Source: CAZVAN01 sp964625245 | GTDB lineage: Bacteria; Patescibacteriota; Saccharimonadia; Saccharimonadales; UBA10212 | Direction of reading: 5' to 3' | Assembly (NCBI GenBank): GCA_964625245.1 | Contig: CAZVAN010000031.1 | Span: 1 to 7,089 of the forward strand | DNA length: 7,089 nt | Shown: piece after piece, positions 1-6,415 of the stretch | How positions within the stretch are numbered: position 1 is the first letter of the stretch | How the letters are laid out: each line of letters begins with the position of its first letter | Translations under genes and position numbers: made by a program | The notes under the pieces: model-generated | Databases searched by the model: none | Told to the model about the DNA's origin: nothing | What the model saw: only the letters and a program-made list of their open reading frames with translations

Positions 1-2780
1 GTTTGGTTGCCGCAGTTGAAACAAAGCGGCGCATCAGCAACCTGGTGTGATTTGCGCGGCTGAGACTCGCTGGCTTGAGCTTTTTGCGAGACCGAAGGGC
101 TGGGTGCGGTCGAAGCAGCGACTGTTTCTACAGGTTCGGCAGACAGGGCTTCTTCGGGAACCAAGCTCTCGTCAACAACAACTTTATCGTCTAGGAAACT
201 GGTCTGATTTTCTGGCATGTCTTCTATACTGGCTAGGCCAACTTCCAGCTGATCGTCAAAGCTTAGATAGGTCTTACCCAGGCGACGGAAGATGTAGTCA
301 ATTATAGAGCTAGCTGTGCGGATTTCCGGATCATCGGTAATGCCCGACGGAGCAAAGCTGGTACTGGTGAAGTTACGGACATAGTTTTTAAGCGGTACCC
401 CGAACTGCAGACCATAGCTAACGGAGACTCCGAAAGCGTCCATAAGACCCCGCAGCGTGGAGCCCATTTTGGCGCTGCTAATAAACAGTTCGCCGGGCTT
501 GCCTTCGTCGTACTCGCCAACAATGGCGTAGCCGCGGACGCCGCCAACCGTGAACTTGAAGATTTTAGAATTACGAACCATGGGCAACTCGCGGCGCACA
601 GCTCCGCGTAGCATGACGGTTTCATGTACTGCTTCATCAACTTCGGCTAGAGTCACGGGCACATGGGCTGCTACCTCGGATGATTCGCCCTTAACTTCTT
701 TTTTGGCCATACTAAGTGGCTGGGCAACTTTGCAGTTGTCGCGGTAGATAGCCACGGCTTTAAGGCCCATTTTCCAAGCATCAATGTGCAGCTGCTCGAT
801 ATCTTCAACAGTCGCTTCTTCGGGCATATTGACGGTTTTACTTATAGCCCCAGATAGAAACGGCTGCACAGCGGCCATCATTTTGACATGTCCTAGATAG
901 TGAATGGCGTTATCACCCATGCTGCAAGCAAAGACATTTAGGTGCTCCGACTTTAGTGCAGGAGCACCAATGATGGTTTTTTCAGTGTCGATATAAGCTA
1001 TGATTTTGTCAACTTCGGCTTGGCTGTAGCCTAGGGCTGCTAGGGCTCTTGGTACGGTTTGGTTGACGATAAACATCGTGCCGCCACCAACCAGTTTCTT
1101 AACTTTAGTGAGGCCTAGGTCGGGTTCAATGCCAGTGGTATCGCAGTCCATCATCAAGCCAATGGTACCGGTTGGCGCCAAAACTGTAGCTTGAGAATTG
1201 CGGACACCATGCAGCTCGGCCAGTTCGACGGCTTCATCCCAGGCGCTAGCGGCAGCTGATAACAGCTCTTCGCTGACAGCTGATGGATCAATCTTATTAA
1301 CTTCTTCTCGGTGCATTTTCAGCACCTTGTTCATGCCTTCGTGGTCCTTATTATAGCCGGCAAACGGACCCACCTTAGCAGCAATCCGAGCACTGGTGGC
1401 ATAGGCCTGACCGGTCATTAATGCCGTTATGGCAGCGGCCTGAGCTCGGCCCTCTTCAGAGTCGTATGGCAAGCCTTGAGCCATCAAAAGTGCACCCAGA
1501 TTAGCGTATCCTAGTCCAAGTTCGCGGTAAGCCCGGGCGTTACGGTCGATGTTTTTGGTTGGGTATTCGCTGTAACCCACTAAGATTTCCTGCGCTGTGA
1601 ACATGATTTCTACAGTGTGTTTGAAGGAGTCGATATCAAAACTAAAATCATCATTTAAGTACTTAAGCAGATTGATGGAAGCCAAATTGCAGGCCGAGTT
1701 GTCCAAGTGCATGTACTCGCTACAAGGGTTGCTGGCGTTAATCCGTCCGGCATTCGGCGTAGTGTGCCATCTATTGATAGTGGTATCGAACTGCATACCG
1801 GGGTCAGCGCACTCCCAGGCAGCTTCAGATATTTGACGCAAGATGTCGCTGGCTTTTTTAGTTTCAATTACTTCGCCGGTAGTAACAGACCGCATTTCAT
1901 AGTCTTCGCCAGCTTCTGCGGCTCGCATGAATTCATCGGTTACCCGGACGGAGTTATTGGCATTTTGATACTGCACACTAAAGCTGTCCTTACCATCAAG
2001 TGTCATGTCGAAACCGGCCTGCTCCAGTACTCTAGCTTTGCGCTCCTCAATAGCCTTACACCAGATAAATTCTTCGACATCGGGGTGATCGGCATTCATG
2101 ATTACCATCTTGGCAGCGCGCCGGGTTTTACCGCCGCTCTTAATAGCTCCGGCGGAAGCGTCGGCGCCACGCATAAAGCTCAAAGGCCCGCTGGCTGTAC
2201 CGGCACTTTTACCAAGACGTTCCTTGGAGGAACGAAGCGAACTGACGTTGATGCCAGATCCGGAACCGCCCTTAAAAATCATGCCTTCTTCGGCATACCA
2301 ATTCAAAATAGCCGGCATAGTGTCTTCAACTGCCAATATAAAACAGGCGCTGGCCTGCTGGGAGCGCTCCGGCACGCCAATATTGAACCAGACTGGTGAG
2401 TTAAAGGCCGCTCGCTGAGTCGCTAAAATGTACTTGAGTTCCTCGCGGAAATCCTCGGCTTCATGCTCATTTTCAAAATAGCCTTCCTGAAGTCCGGTGC
2501 GAGTTACGGTATCGGCGACTCGATCAATCAAGTGTTTAAGAGAAGATTCCCGGCCTTTGGTCCCGGGGGTACCAGTGAAGTATTTCTGGGCAACGATATT
2601 AATGGCGTTCAGGCTCCAGTTCTCTGGAAATTCTATGTTTTTTTGTTCGAATACAGCTTTGCCTGTCCCGGGATTGGTTATTGCCGAATCCCTTTTGACC
2701 CAAGTAATTGTGTCGTAGGCCTTGGTTTTGGGTGCTGTAAAGAGTCTTTTAACAGCACCTGGTTTTGTCGCTTGCGCCAT
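1..2780 (-). CDS. nrdJ: Adenosylcobalamin-dependent (class II) ribonucleotide reductase NrdJ, 3'-partial
   Basis: Reduces ribonucleotides to 2'-deoxyribonucleotides in the cytoplasm, using adenosylcobalamin to generate a thiyl radical. The reading frame is open for 926 codons and leaves the window without a stop. Visible motifs are NSPVWFN (127-133), the glycine-rich GGSGSG loop (171-176), the active-site NPCSE with N351, C353 (radical cysteine) and E355, and the redox cysteine pair C146 and C364. PTGTIG lies at 536-541. By homology these match N437, C439, E441, C225 and C462 of E. coli NrdA. A TSCPD-type domain covers roughly 720-840. A Ser/Ala/Glu-rich linker (about 855-917) leads to a C-terminal CxxCG (C920, C923), probably the first half of the redox-active or zinc-binding tail. 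There is no N-terminal ATP-cone, so dATP overall-activity control is not expected. The ATG is fixed by an in-frame TAA nine bases upstream and by AGAGGGG nine bases before it. No frameshift is seen. Confidence 0.97.
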   Translation of the reverse strand, partial: MAQATKPGAVKRLFTAPKTKAYDTITWVKRDSAITNPGTGKAVFEQKNIEFPENWSLNAINIVAQKYFTGTPGTKGRESSLKHLIDRVADTVTRTGLQEGYFENEHEAEDFREELKYILATQRAAFNSPVWFNIGVPERSQQASACFILAVEDTMPAILNWYAEEGMIFKGGSGSGINVSSLRSSKERLGKSAGTASGPLSFMRGADASAGAIKSGGKTRRAAKMVIMNADHPDVEEFIWCKAIEERKARVLEQAGFDMTLDGKDSFSVQYQNANNSVRVTDEFMRAAEAGEDYEMRSVTTGEVIETKKASDILRQISEAAWECADPGMQFDTTINRWHTTPNAGRINASNPCSEYMHLDNSACNLASINLLKYLNDDFSFDIDSFKHTVEIMFTAQEILVGYSEYPTKNIDRNARAYRELGLGYANLGALLMAQGLPYDSEEGRAQAAAITALMTGQAYATSARIAAKVGPFAGYNKDHEGMNKVLKMHREEVNKIDPSAVSEELLSAAASAWDEAVELAELHGVRNSQATVLAPTGTIGLMMDCDTTGIEPDLGLTKVKKLVGGGTMFIVNQTVPRALAALGYSQAEVDKIIAYIDTEKTIIGAPALKSEHLNVFACSMGDNAIHYLGHVKMMAAVQPFLSGAISKTVNMPEEATVEDIEQLHIDAWKMGLKAVAIYRDNCKVAQPLSMAKKEVKGESSEVAAHVPVTLAEVDEAVHETVMLRGAVRRELPMVRNSKIFKFTVGGVRGYAIVGEYDEGKPGELFISSAKMGSTLRGLMDAFGVSVSYGLQFGVPLKNYVRNFTSTSFAPSGITDDPEIRTASSIIDYIFRRLGKTYLSFDDQLEVGLASIEDMPENQTSFLDDKVVVDESLVPEEALSAEPVETVAASTAPSPSVSQKAQASESQPRKSHQVADAPLCFNCGNQ

Positions 2781-2910
2781 GGTTTTTTACCCCTCTTCTA
2801 GTTGTTTTATTTTTAAAGTTTTTGTTTAGAGCTAGCTGGCTGATTTACGATTTCTTGAGAGTCTCTCACCTTCCCAAGAAGTTCACCACCCTATTTGCTC
2901 CCCTAGACTG
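2781..2910 (-). promoter_or_regulatory. nrdJ 5' leader with potential RNA structure and ribosome binding site
   Basis: About 130 untranslated nucleotides separate the predicted nrdJ transcription start from its ATG, long for so compact a cluster. The ribosome binding site AGAGGGG is at 2796-2790, nine bases before the start codon. Upstream, the RNA can form CTTC-TTGG-GAAG (2879-2868) and TGAGA-GAC-TCTCA (2868-2856), or alternatively pair TTCTTG (2880-2875) with CAAGAA (2857-2852). A more distant GAGC (2900-2897) can pair with GCTC (2833-2830) to close the region. A candidate cis-regulatory 'nrdJ RNA motif' has been described upstream of nrdJ genes in environmental sequences. I cannot tell by eye whether this leader belongs to it. 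No cobalamin-riboswitch B12 box is recognisable. The structure is inferred from base pairing only. Confidence 0.35.
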
Positions 2911-2915
2911 TCCTT

Positions 2916-2944
2916 ATATTAAATGTAAGTACCGCCTAAAGCAA
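2916..2944 (-). promoter_or_regulatory. Predicted sigma70-type promoter of nrdJ
   Basis: On the minus strand, TTGCTT (2944-2939) and TAATAT (2921-2916) are separated by 17 bases, the optimal spacing for a housekeeping promoter. Transcription would start near 2909-2910, about 130 nt before the nrdJ ATG. It lies wholly within the gap after the nrdR stop codon, so nrdJ need not rely on read-through from nrdR. Confidence 0.5.
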
Positions 2945-2954
2945 CATGTTAGCT
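2939..2954 (-). promoter_or_regulatory. Degenerate NrdR-box-like dyad at the nrdJ -35 region
   Basis: The minus-strand sequence AGCTAACATGTTGCTT has the 8-bp palindrome AACATGTT at its centre and shares the ACATGT core with the strong box upstream of nrdR. It overlaps the predicted nrdJ -35 hexamer, where a repressor would act. Against it, the outer positions fit the NrdR consensus poorly and no partner box is seen about 31-33 bp away on either side. It may be chance. Confidence 0.2.
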
Positions 2955-2963
2955 GACGTTTTT

Positions 2964-3470
2964 CTACTTTTTATTTTTCAGCTCTTTAGCAGAGGTCTTG
3001 GCTCTCGGTTCTTCAGCTCTAGACTCGCGTATGCGGGAAAGTTCTTTCTCGAAACTAGTGATGTCTTTGAAGTTGCGGTAGACGCTGGCAAAGCGTACAT
3101 AAGCCACTTCGCTTAAGCCCGGCAACCGTTCCATAACCATCTCGCCAACATCTTTGCTGGAGATTTCCGGTTCACCGCGCTCATATAGGTCGCGTTCAAT
3201 ACCAGCTACGAAACTTTCCAGTTGGACAACTGTAACCGAAGTCTTTTCGCAGGCGTGCTGCAGGCCGGTCAGTAATTTTTCTCGACTGAATAGCTGGCGT
3301 GTGCCGCCTCGTTTAACCACAACCAAACTTGGCCGTTCCAGCCGCTCGTAGGTTGTGAACCTGTGTCCGCATTTCAGACATTCCCGGCGGCGCCTAATAG
3401 CCTCGCCGTCAGCAACATCGCGTGATTCTATAACCTTATTTTCGCAGGACCCACAATGGTGGCACTTCAC
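2964..3470 (-). CDS. nrdR: Transcriptional repressor NrdR
   Basis: Cytoplasmic repressor of ribonucleotide reductase genes that senses ATP and dATP and binds paired NrdR boxes. The 168-residue product begins with the family's zinc ribbon (C3, C6, C31, C34), including the conserved ESR and RRRREC segments. The ATP-cone follows, roughly residues 48-138 (VVVKRGG, F62SREK, and VRFASVYRNF near the end). A lysine/arginine-rich tail of about 25 residues extends beyond the typical length of about 150. The start codon is GTG, placed directly before the zinc ribbon, with AGAGG seven bases upstream. nrdJ follows after 183 bases, matching the common pairing of this regulator with its target. Because NrdJ here has no ATP-cone, NrdR may be the main point where dATP level feeds back on reductase supply; that is inference. 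Confidence 0.97.
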   Translation of the reverse strand: MKCHHCGSCENKVIESRDVADGEAIRRRRECLKCGHRFTTYERLERPSLVVVKRGGTRQLFSREKLLTGLQHACEKTSVTVVQLESFVAGIERDLYERGEPEISSKDVGEMVMERLPGLSEVAYVRFASVYRNFKDITSFEKELSRIRESRAEEPRAKTSAKELKNKK

Positions 3471-3477
3471 ATCAATA

Positions 3478-3482
3478 CCTCT
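3478..3482 (-). promoter_or_regulatory. Ribosome binding site of nrdR
   Basis: AGAGG on the minus strand lies seven bases before the GTG start of nrdR. No in-frame ATG or TTG is available between it and the zinc-ribbon cysteines, so it supports the GTG. An overlapping ATG one base off frame meets TGA at once and is not a usable start. Confidence 0.6.
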
Positions 3483-3509
3483 TTTATCGAACTGTTATTT
3501 AAGGTGCTA

Positions 3510-3525
3510 TCACTACATGTAGTGT
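3510..3525 (-). promoter_or_regulatory. NrdR box, downstream (strong) copy
   Basis: The 16-mer ACACTACATGTAGTGA contains a perfect 14-bp palindrome, CACTACATGTAGTG (3524-3511). It agrees with every strongly conserved position of the known NrdR box (approximately acaCwAtATaTwGwgt). It falls just after the predicted transcription start of nrdR, where bound NrdR would block initiation. Its centre is 33 bp, about three helical turns, from the upstream copy, the tandem arrangement known for NrdR operators. Confidence 0.75.
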
Positions 3526-3536
3526 TAGTGACTTTT

Positions 3537-3566
3537 ATATTAGCCCCACGTGTAGTGCTTATGCAA
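3537..3566 (-). promoter_or_regulatory. Predicted sigma70-type promoter of nrdR
   Basis: TTGCAT (3566-3561) and TAATAT (3542-3537) on the minus strand are separated by 18 bases, putting the transcription start near 3530, about 60 nt before the GTG. The upstream NrdR box fills the spacer between the two hexamers and the stronger box covers the start region. This promoter may also feed nrdJ by read-through, as no clear terminator lies after nrdR. Confidence 0.5.
3543..3558 (-). promoter_or_regulatory. NrdR box, upstream (degenerate) copy
   Basis: The 16-mer GCACTACACGTGGGGC shares its left half (CACTACA) with the strong copy, but its right half has drifted (CGTGGGG in place of TGTAGTG). It keeps most conserved positions of the NrdR box. 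It sits in the spacer between the -35 and -10 of nrdR, with 17 bases between it and the downstream copy. On its own it would be weak evidence; the pairing and position make it credible. Confidence 0.55.
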
Positions 3567-3613
3567 GTATTTTTTGCTGTAATTATCACAAGGTAGCCGT
3601 TGACTAACTAGTG

Positions 3614-4990
3614 TTACTTCTTCTTAGACTTTTTAGCTTTGTCGGGCTTGGTCTCAGGCTCGTCGTCTTCTGGCTCAGCTTTGGTATCTTCATCTTCGGT
3701 CGTATCTTTGGCTGACTCGTCGTTATCACGAGGTTTCCTAGAAGTAAAACGTCTCAGGAATGACGGCTTGTCCAGCTCGTTGTCGTCCTCAGTTTGAGAT
3801 TCGTCTTTGTGACTGTCGTTTTGCTCATCATGCAAGGACCAGATATTGGGGGCGTCATCGTCGTCTTTATGAAAGTCGTGGATGTCGCCAGACTCTTGAT
3901 CGTCTTTGAGCTCCATATCAATGCCGGCCATGGTTTCGTCGTCAACTTGTTGGTCCGGTGTAAATACCCGAGGCTTATCGTCAGATTTAACTTTCCGAAT
4001 TAGGTCAGCAGCTTTGGTGTCACGAGTAGCAAAGTAGCTATCGTCAAAACCGGTAGCTACCACTGTCACGATGATTTCGCCTTCTAGATCGGGGTTAATG
4101 GTTGCACCAAAGATGATGTTGGCTTCGGCATCAGCAGCGGTAGTAATCGTCTCGGCCACGGTGTTGATTTCGTGCATGCTCATGTCTAGGCCGCCAATGA
4201 CATTGAACAAAATACCGCGAGCGCCATCAATTGATACTTCCAGCAGTGGTGAGCTGATGGCTTGAGTAGCCGCATCAATCGCTCGGGTTTCGCCACTGGC
4301 CCGTCCGATACCCATGAGAGCTGAGCCGGCGTTGGCCATGACAGTTTTAACGTCAGCAAAGTCAAGGTTTACTAACCCATGCACAGTAATAAGATCAGAT
4401 ATGCCTTGAACTCCTTGGCGGAGAACATCGTCAGCCACTTTGAAAGCTTCCAGCAGTGGCGTACGACGATCGATGGTTTGCAGTAATCGGTCGTTAGGGA
4501 TTGTAATTAAAGTATCAACTTGAGCTCGCAATTTTTCTATAGCGATCTCAGCATTTCGGCGACGTTTCTCGCCCTCAAAAGCAAATGGCTTGGTCGAGAA
4601 ACCAACCACTAAAGCTCCACCCTCTTTAGCAAGGCGAGCCACAATATGTCCGGCACCACTGCCCGTGCCACCACCAGCGCCAATGGTAACAAAAACCATG
4701 TCGGCACCCTCTACGGCTTTTTTAATGTCTTCCGCAGATTCTTCAGCTGAACGCTGGCCAACTTCCGGGTCAGCACCCGCACCCAGACCTCGGGTTGTTT
4801 CGCTCCCGATATGAATTTTTTGGTTAGCTTTGCTGTGGTGCAGAGCTTGAGCGTCAGTATTGACGGCTATAAAATCGACTCCTGAAACACCGGACTCTAC
4901 CATCCGATTAATAGCTGCTCCACCGGCTCCACCAACTCCTACCACCTTAATACGGGCAAATGTTTCGATTGCGGGTTCTACTTGGGGCAT
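3614..4990 (-). CDS. ftsZ: Cell division protein FtsZ
   Basis: Tubulin-like GTPase that polymerises at midcell into the Z-ring. The 458-residue protein shows the N-terminal nucleotide loop (VGVGGAGG, 17-24), NTDAQAL (44-50), the tubulin signature GGGTGSG (106-112), NDRLL (166-170) and the T7 synergy loop NLDFAD (208-213) with catalytic acids D210 and D213. After the globular domain (to about residue 320) comes an acidic linker and then LDKPSFLRRF (406-415), matching the C-terminal peptide that binds FtsA. Unusually, 43 more residues follow, rich in Asp, Glu and Lys and ending KAKKSKKK. A TTG 18 codons upstream would extend the frame. The ATG at 4990 is preferred because GGAG lies five bases before it and the extension resembles no FtsZ. 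It follows ftsA by 131 bases with its own promoter. Confidence 0.98.
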   Translation of the reverse strand: MPQVEPAIETFARIKVVGVGGAGGAAINRMVESGVSGVDFIAVNTDAQALHHSKANQKIHIGSETTRGLGAGADPEVGQRSAEESAEDIKKAVEGADMVFVTIGAGGGTGSGAGHIVARLAKEGGALVVGFSTKPFAFEGEKRRRNAEIAIEKLRAQVDTLITIPNDRLLQTIDRRTPLLEAFKVADDVLRQGVQGISDLITVHGLVNLDFADVKTVMANAGSALMGIGRASGETRAIDAATQAISSPLLEVSIDGARGILFNVIGGLDMSMHEINTVAETITTAADAEANIIFGATINPDLEGEIIVTVVATGFDDSYFATRDTKAADLIRKVKSDDKPRVFTPDQQVDDETMAGIDMELKDDQESGDIHDFHKDDDDAPNIWSLHDEQNDSHKDESQTEDDNELDKPSFLRRFTSRKPRDNDESAKDTTEDEDTKAEPEDDEPETKPDKAKKSKKK

Positions 4991-4995
4991 ATGTT

Positions 4996-5007
4996 CTCCA
5001 GTCCTCC
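4996..5007 (-). promoter_or_regulatory. Ribosome binding site deciding the ftsZ start
   Basis: Two purine-rich sites precede the ATG at 4990 on the minus strand: GGAGG (5007-5003), 12 bases away, and GGAG (4999-4996), five bases away. Both lie inside the frame if the upstream TTG at 5044 is used, and the TTG has no comparable site, so the ATG start is favoured. Confidence 0.65.
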
Positions 5008-5029
5008 GACCTTTAGTAAGATATGTTCT

Positions 5030-5058
5030 ATTATAGTCAACCAAGTTACTGAATGCAA
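5030..5058 (-). promoter_or_regulatory. Predicted sigma70-type promoter of ftsZ
   Basis: TTGCAT (5058-5053) and a perfect TATAAT (5035-5030) on the minus strand are separated by exactly 17 bases. It is the best promoter match in the window. Transcription would begin near 5023, about 33 nt before the chosen ATG and downstream of the alternative TTG, which again argues against the longer protein. A private ftsZ promoter would let FtsZ be made in excess of FtsA. Confidence 0.65.
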
Positions 5059-5121
5059 TTACTACTCAGTCTCGTTTTTTGTACCCGGTTTTGAACAAGT
5101 TATTTATTCAGTTGAGGATAA

Positions 5122-6357
5122 TTACTTTTTAACCCGTCTAAGCAGGCTGTTGATAGTCCCGTTGAATGATTGCAGGAACCCTGGAGCCACTTCAGCAAAT
5201 CCTTCGGCTTGGGCGGGACCTAGATATAAATCGAGTAGCATTAGACCAACAGCCGGGGCAAAGCGGTGTTCATCAAGGCCGTCTACAACCCTGGTGATAT
5301 GTTTCCAGCTACCAACTCTAGCTGGCAGTTCTAAAACGTCTTTGGCCACCTCAGCTATAGCCGGCAACTTAGCGGTTCCACCGGTTAGAACTATGCCTCC
5401 AGGTAGTTTTCTGGAACGATGAATTTTTTTGAGTTCCTTGTCGACGAATTCGAATAACTCCTCTACCCTGGCCTCGGCAATCATCCTCATTGTGGCCTTA
5501 TCGAAGCGAAACTCTTCACCGTTTTTAACGAAACTGGTTTCGCCAGTTGTGCCTTTAGCCAAGCTGGCATATTTGATTTTTACTAACTCCGCCACATCTA
5601 GGTCGGTCTTCAGACCAATGGCCAGGTCATTAGTTATATGATTGCCGCCCATTGGGATAACCGCTATGTGTTCCACTTCGCCATCTTCTATAACAACCAT
5701 GTTTGTTGTGGCTGCGCCTATGTCCAAGACTGCTACTCCCGACTCTTTCTGTTTCCGATTAAGCAACGCTTCGGCAGCAGCCAGGCTGGTTACAGTGTGA
5801 TGGGTAGCTCTTAGCTCAGCCTTTTGGAGTACCTGCTCCAGGCTTTTCAGCGCCGGCGTAGATGCTACTACAATATGGGTATCAACCTCTAGGCGTACTC
5901 CGTGCATACCAACCGGGTCTTTAATATTATCCTGGCCATCAAGACGGTAGTTTTTAGCAAAAACCTGAATAATGTCTTTATTAGGCGGCAGTTGGACGAT
6001 GGTGGCTGCTTCTTCCACACGCATACGGTCTTCTTGATTAATTTGGCGATCAGGTGAGCTGATAGCAATAACACCCCTGGAATTAAGACCCTCAATGTGT
6101 GTACCGTTAATATTTACAGTGGCCCGGCGAATTTCCCGCCCAGAGATACGTTCGGCTTCGCCGATGGCTTTTATAACGGCTTCGGTAACTTCTTCTACAT
6201 GGGCCACATTGCCTTTGCGCATACCGCTATTCTCGGCTTCCGAGAAACCTATGATGCTCGGTGTTTGGACATCAGCTGCCATTTCACCTACCACACATCT
6301 TACAGCGGTGGTTCCTATATCCAGACCGATGTAATAGCTTAGTTTTTGAGAATCCAT
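5122..6357 (-). CDS. ftsA: Cell division protein FtsA
   Basis: Actin-like ATPase that anchors FtsZ filaments to the inner face of the membrane and recruits later division proteins. The 411-residue protein contains the phosphate-1 motif (LDIGTT, 12-17), the FtsA-specific 1C/SHS2 region (about 84-165, including KDPVGMHGVRLE), the phosphate-2 motif (LDIGAATTN, 211-219) and the adenosine motif (GGIVLTGGT, 320-328). It ends in an amphipathic helix, about 394-411 (FLQSFNGTINSLLRRVKK), the expected membrane-targeting element. Length is normal. The ATG at 6357 is only 12 codons before the phosphate-1 motif and no closer start exists. No good Shine-Dalgarno precedes it: the nearest purine run is about 17 bases away. 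No ftsQ or murein gene lies upstream; map is the neighbour, 49 bases away. ftsZ, its polymer partner, follows. Confidence 0.97.
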   Translation of the reverse strand: MDSQKLSYYIGLDIGTTAVRCVVGEMAADVQTPSIIGFSEAENSGMRKGNVAHVEEVTEAVIKAIGEAERISGREIRRATVNINGTHIEGLNSRGVIAISSPDRQINQEDRMRVEEAATIVQLPPNKDIIQVFAKNYRLDGQDNIKDPVGMHGVRLEVDTHIVVASTPALKSLEQVLQKAELRATHHTVTSLAAAEALLNRKQKESGVAVLDIGAATTNMVVIEDGEVEHIAVIPMGGNHITNDLAIGLKTDLDVAELVKIKYASLAKGTTGETSFVKNGEEFRFDKATMRMIAEARVEELFEFVDKELKKIHRSRKLPGGIVLTGGTAKLPAIAEVAKDVLELPARVGSWKHITRVVDGLDEHRFAPAVGLMLLDLYLGPAQAEGFAEVAPGFLQSFNGTINSLLRRVKK

Positions 6358-6366
6358 TGAGTTTTT

Positions 6367-6372
6367 ATTATA
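6367..6372 (-). promoter_or_regulatory. Possible proximal -10 element of ftsA
   Basis: A perfect TATAAT (6372-6367) on the minus strand would put the transcription start at about 6360-6358, immediately before the ftsA ATG, giving a leaderless or nearly leaderless mRNA. No good -35 hexamer lies at the right distance, so this is weaker than the distal promoter despite the ideal -10. Confidence 0.3.
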
Positions 6373-6385
6373 TCTTCTTTTCGAA

Positions 6386-6415
6386 AGTATACCTCTTACG
6401 GTTTACCTATAGCAA
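6386..6415 (-). promoter_or_regulatory. Predicted distal promoter of ftsA
   Basis: TTGCTA (6415-6410) and TATACT (6391-6386) on the minus strand are separated by 18 bases. The -35 overlaps the last codons of map and the first base of its stop. Transcription would start near 6379, giving a leader of about 20 nt that begins with a purine run (AAAGAAGA) but has no well-placed ribosome binding site. Confidence 0.4.

Noticed and set aside
1707..2399. A 230-codon open frame on the plus strand opposite nrdJ
   Set aside because: It lies wholly antisense to strongly conserved NrdJ sequence, including the active-site region, and its translation resembles no family I know. It is a codon-usage shadow of nrdJ.
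1..2780. Apparent absence of a long minus-strand gene, suggesting a pseudogene or recoded stops
   Set aside because: Direct translation from the ATG at 2780 gives 926 codons with no stop and no frameshift. The gene simply runs off the window edge before its stop codon.
2939..2954. Rho-independent terminator after nrdR formed by AGC-T-AACATGTT-GCT
   Set aside because: The stem is short with a bulge and a very small loop, and only three T residues follow. It does not qualify as an intrinsic terminator.
3571..3600. Possible terminator after ftsZ
   Set aside because: The minus strand has an A-rich run after a weak TGT/ACA pairing but no GC-rich stem and no T tract, so I do not call one.
4991..5044. 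An 18-residue N-terminal extension of FtsZ from a TTG start
   Set aside because: The predicted ftsZ transcript starts inside it, both ribosome binding sites lie downstream of the TTG, and the extension has no counterpart in known FtsZ proteins.
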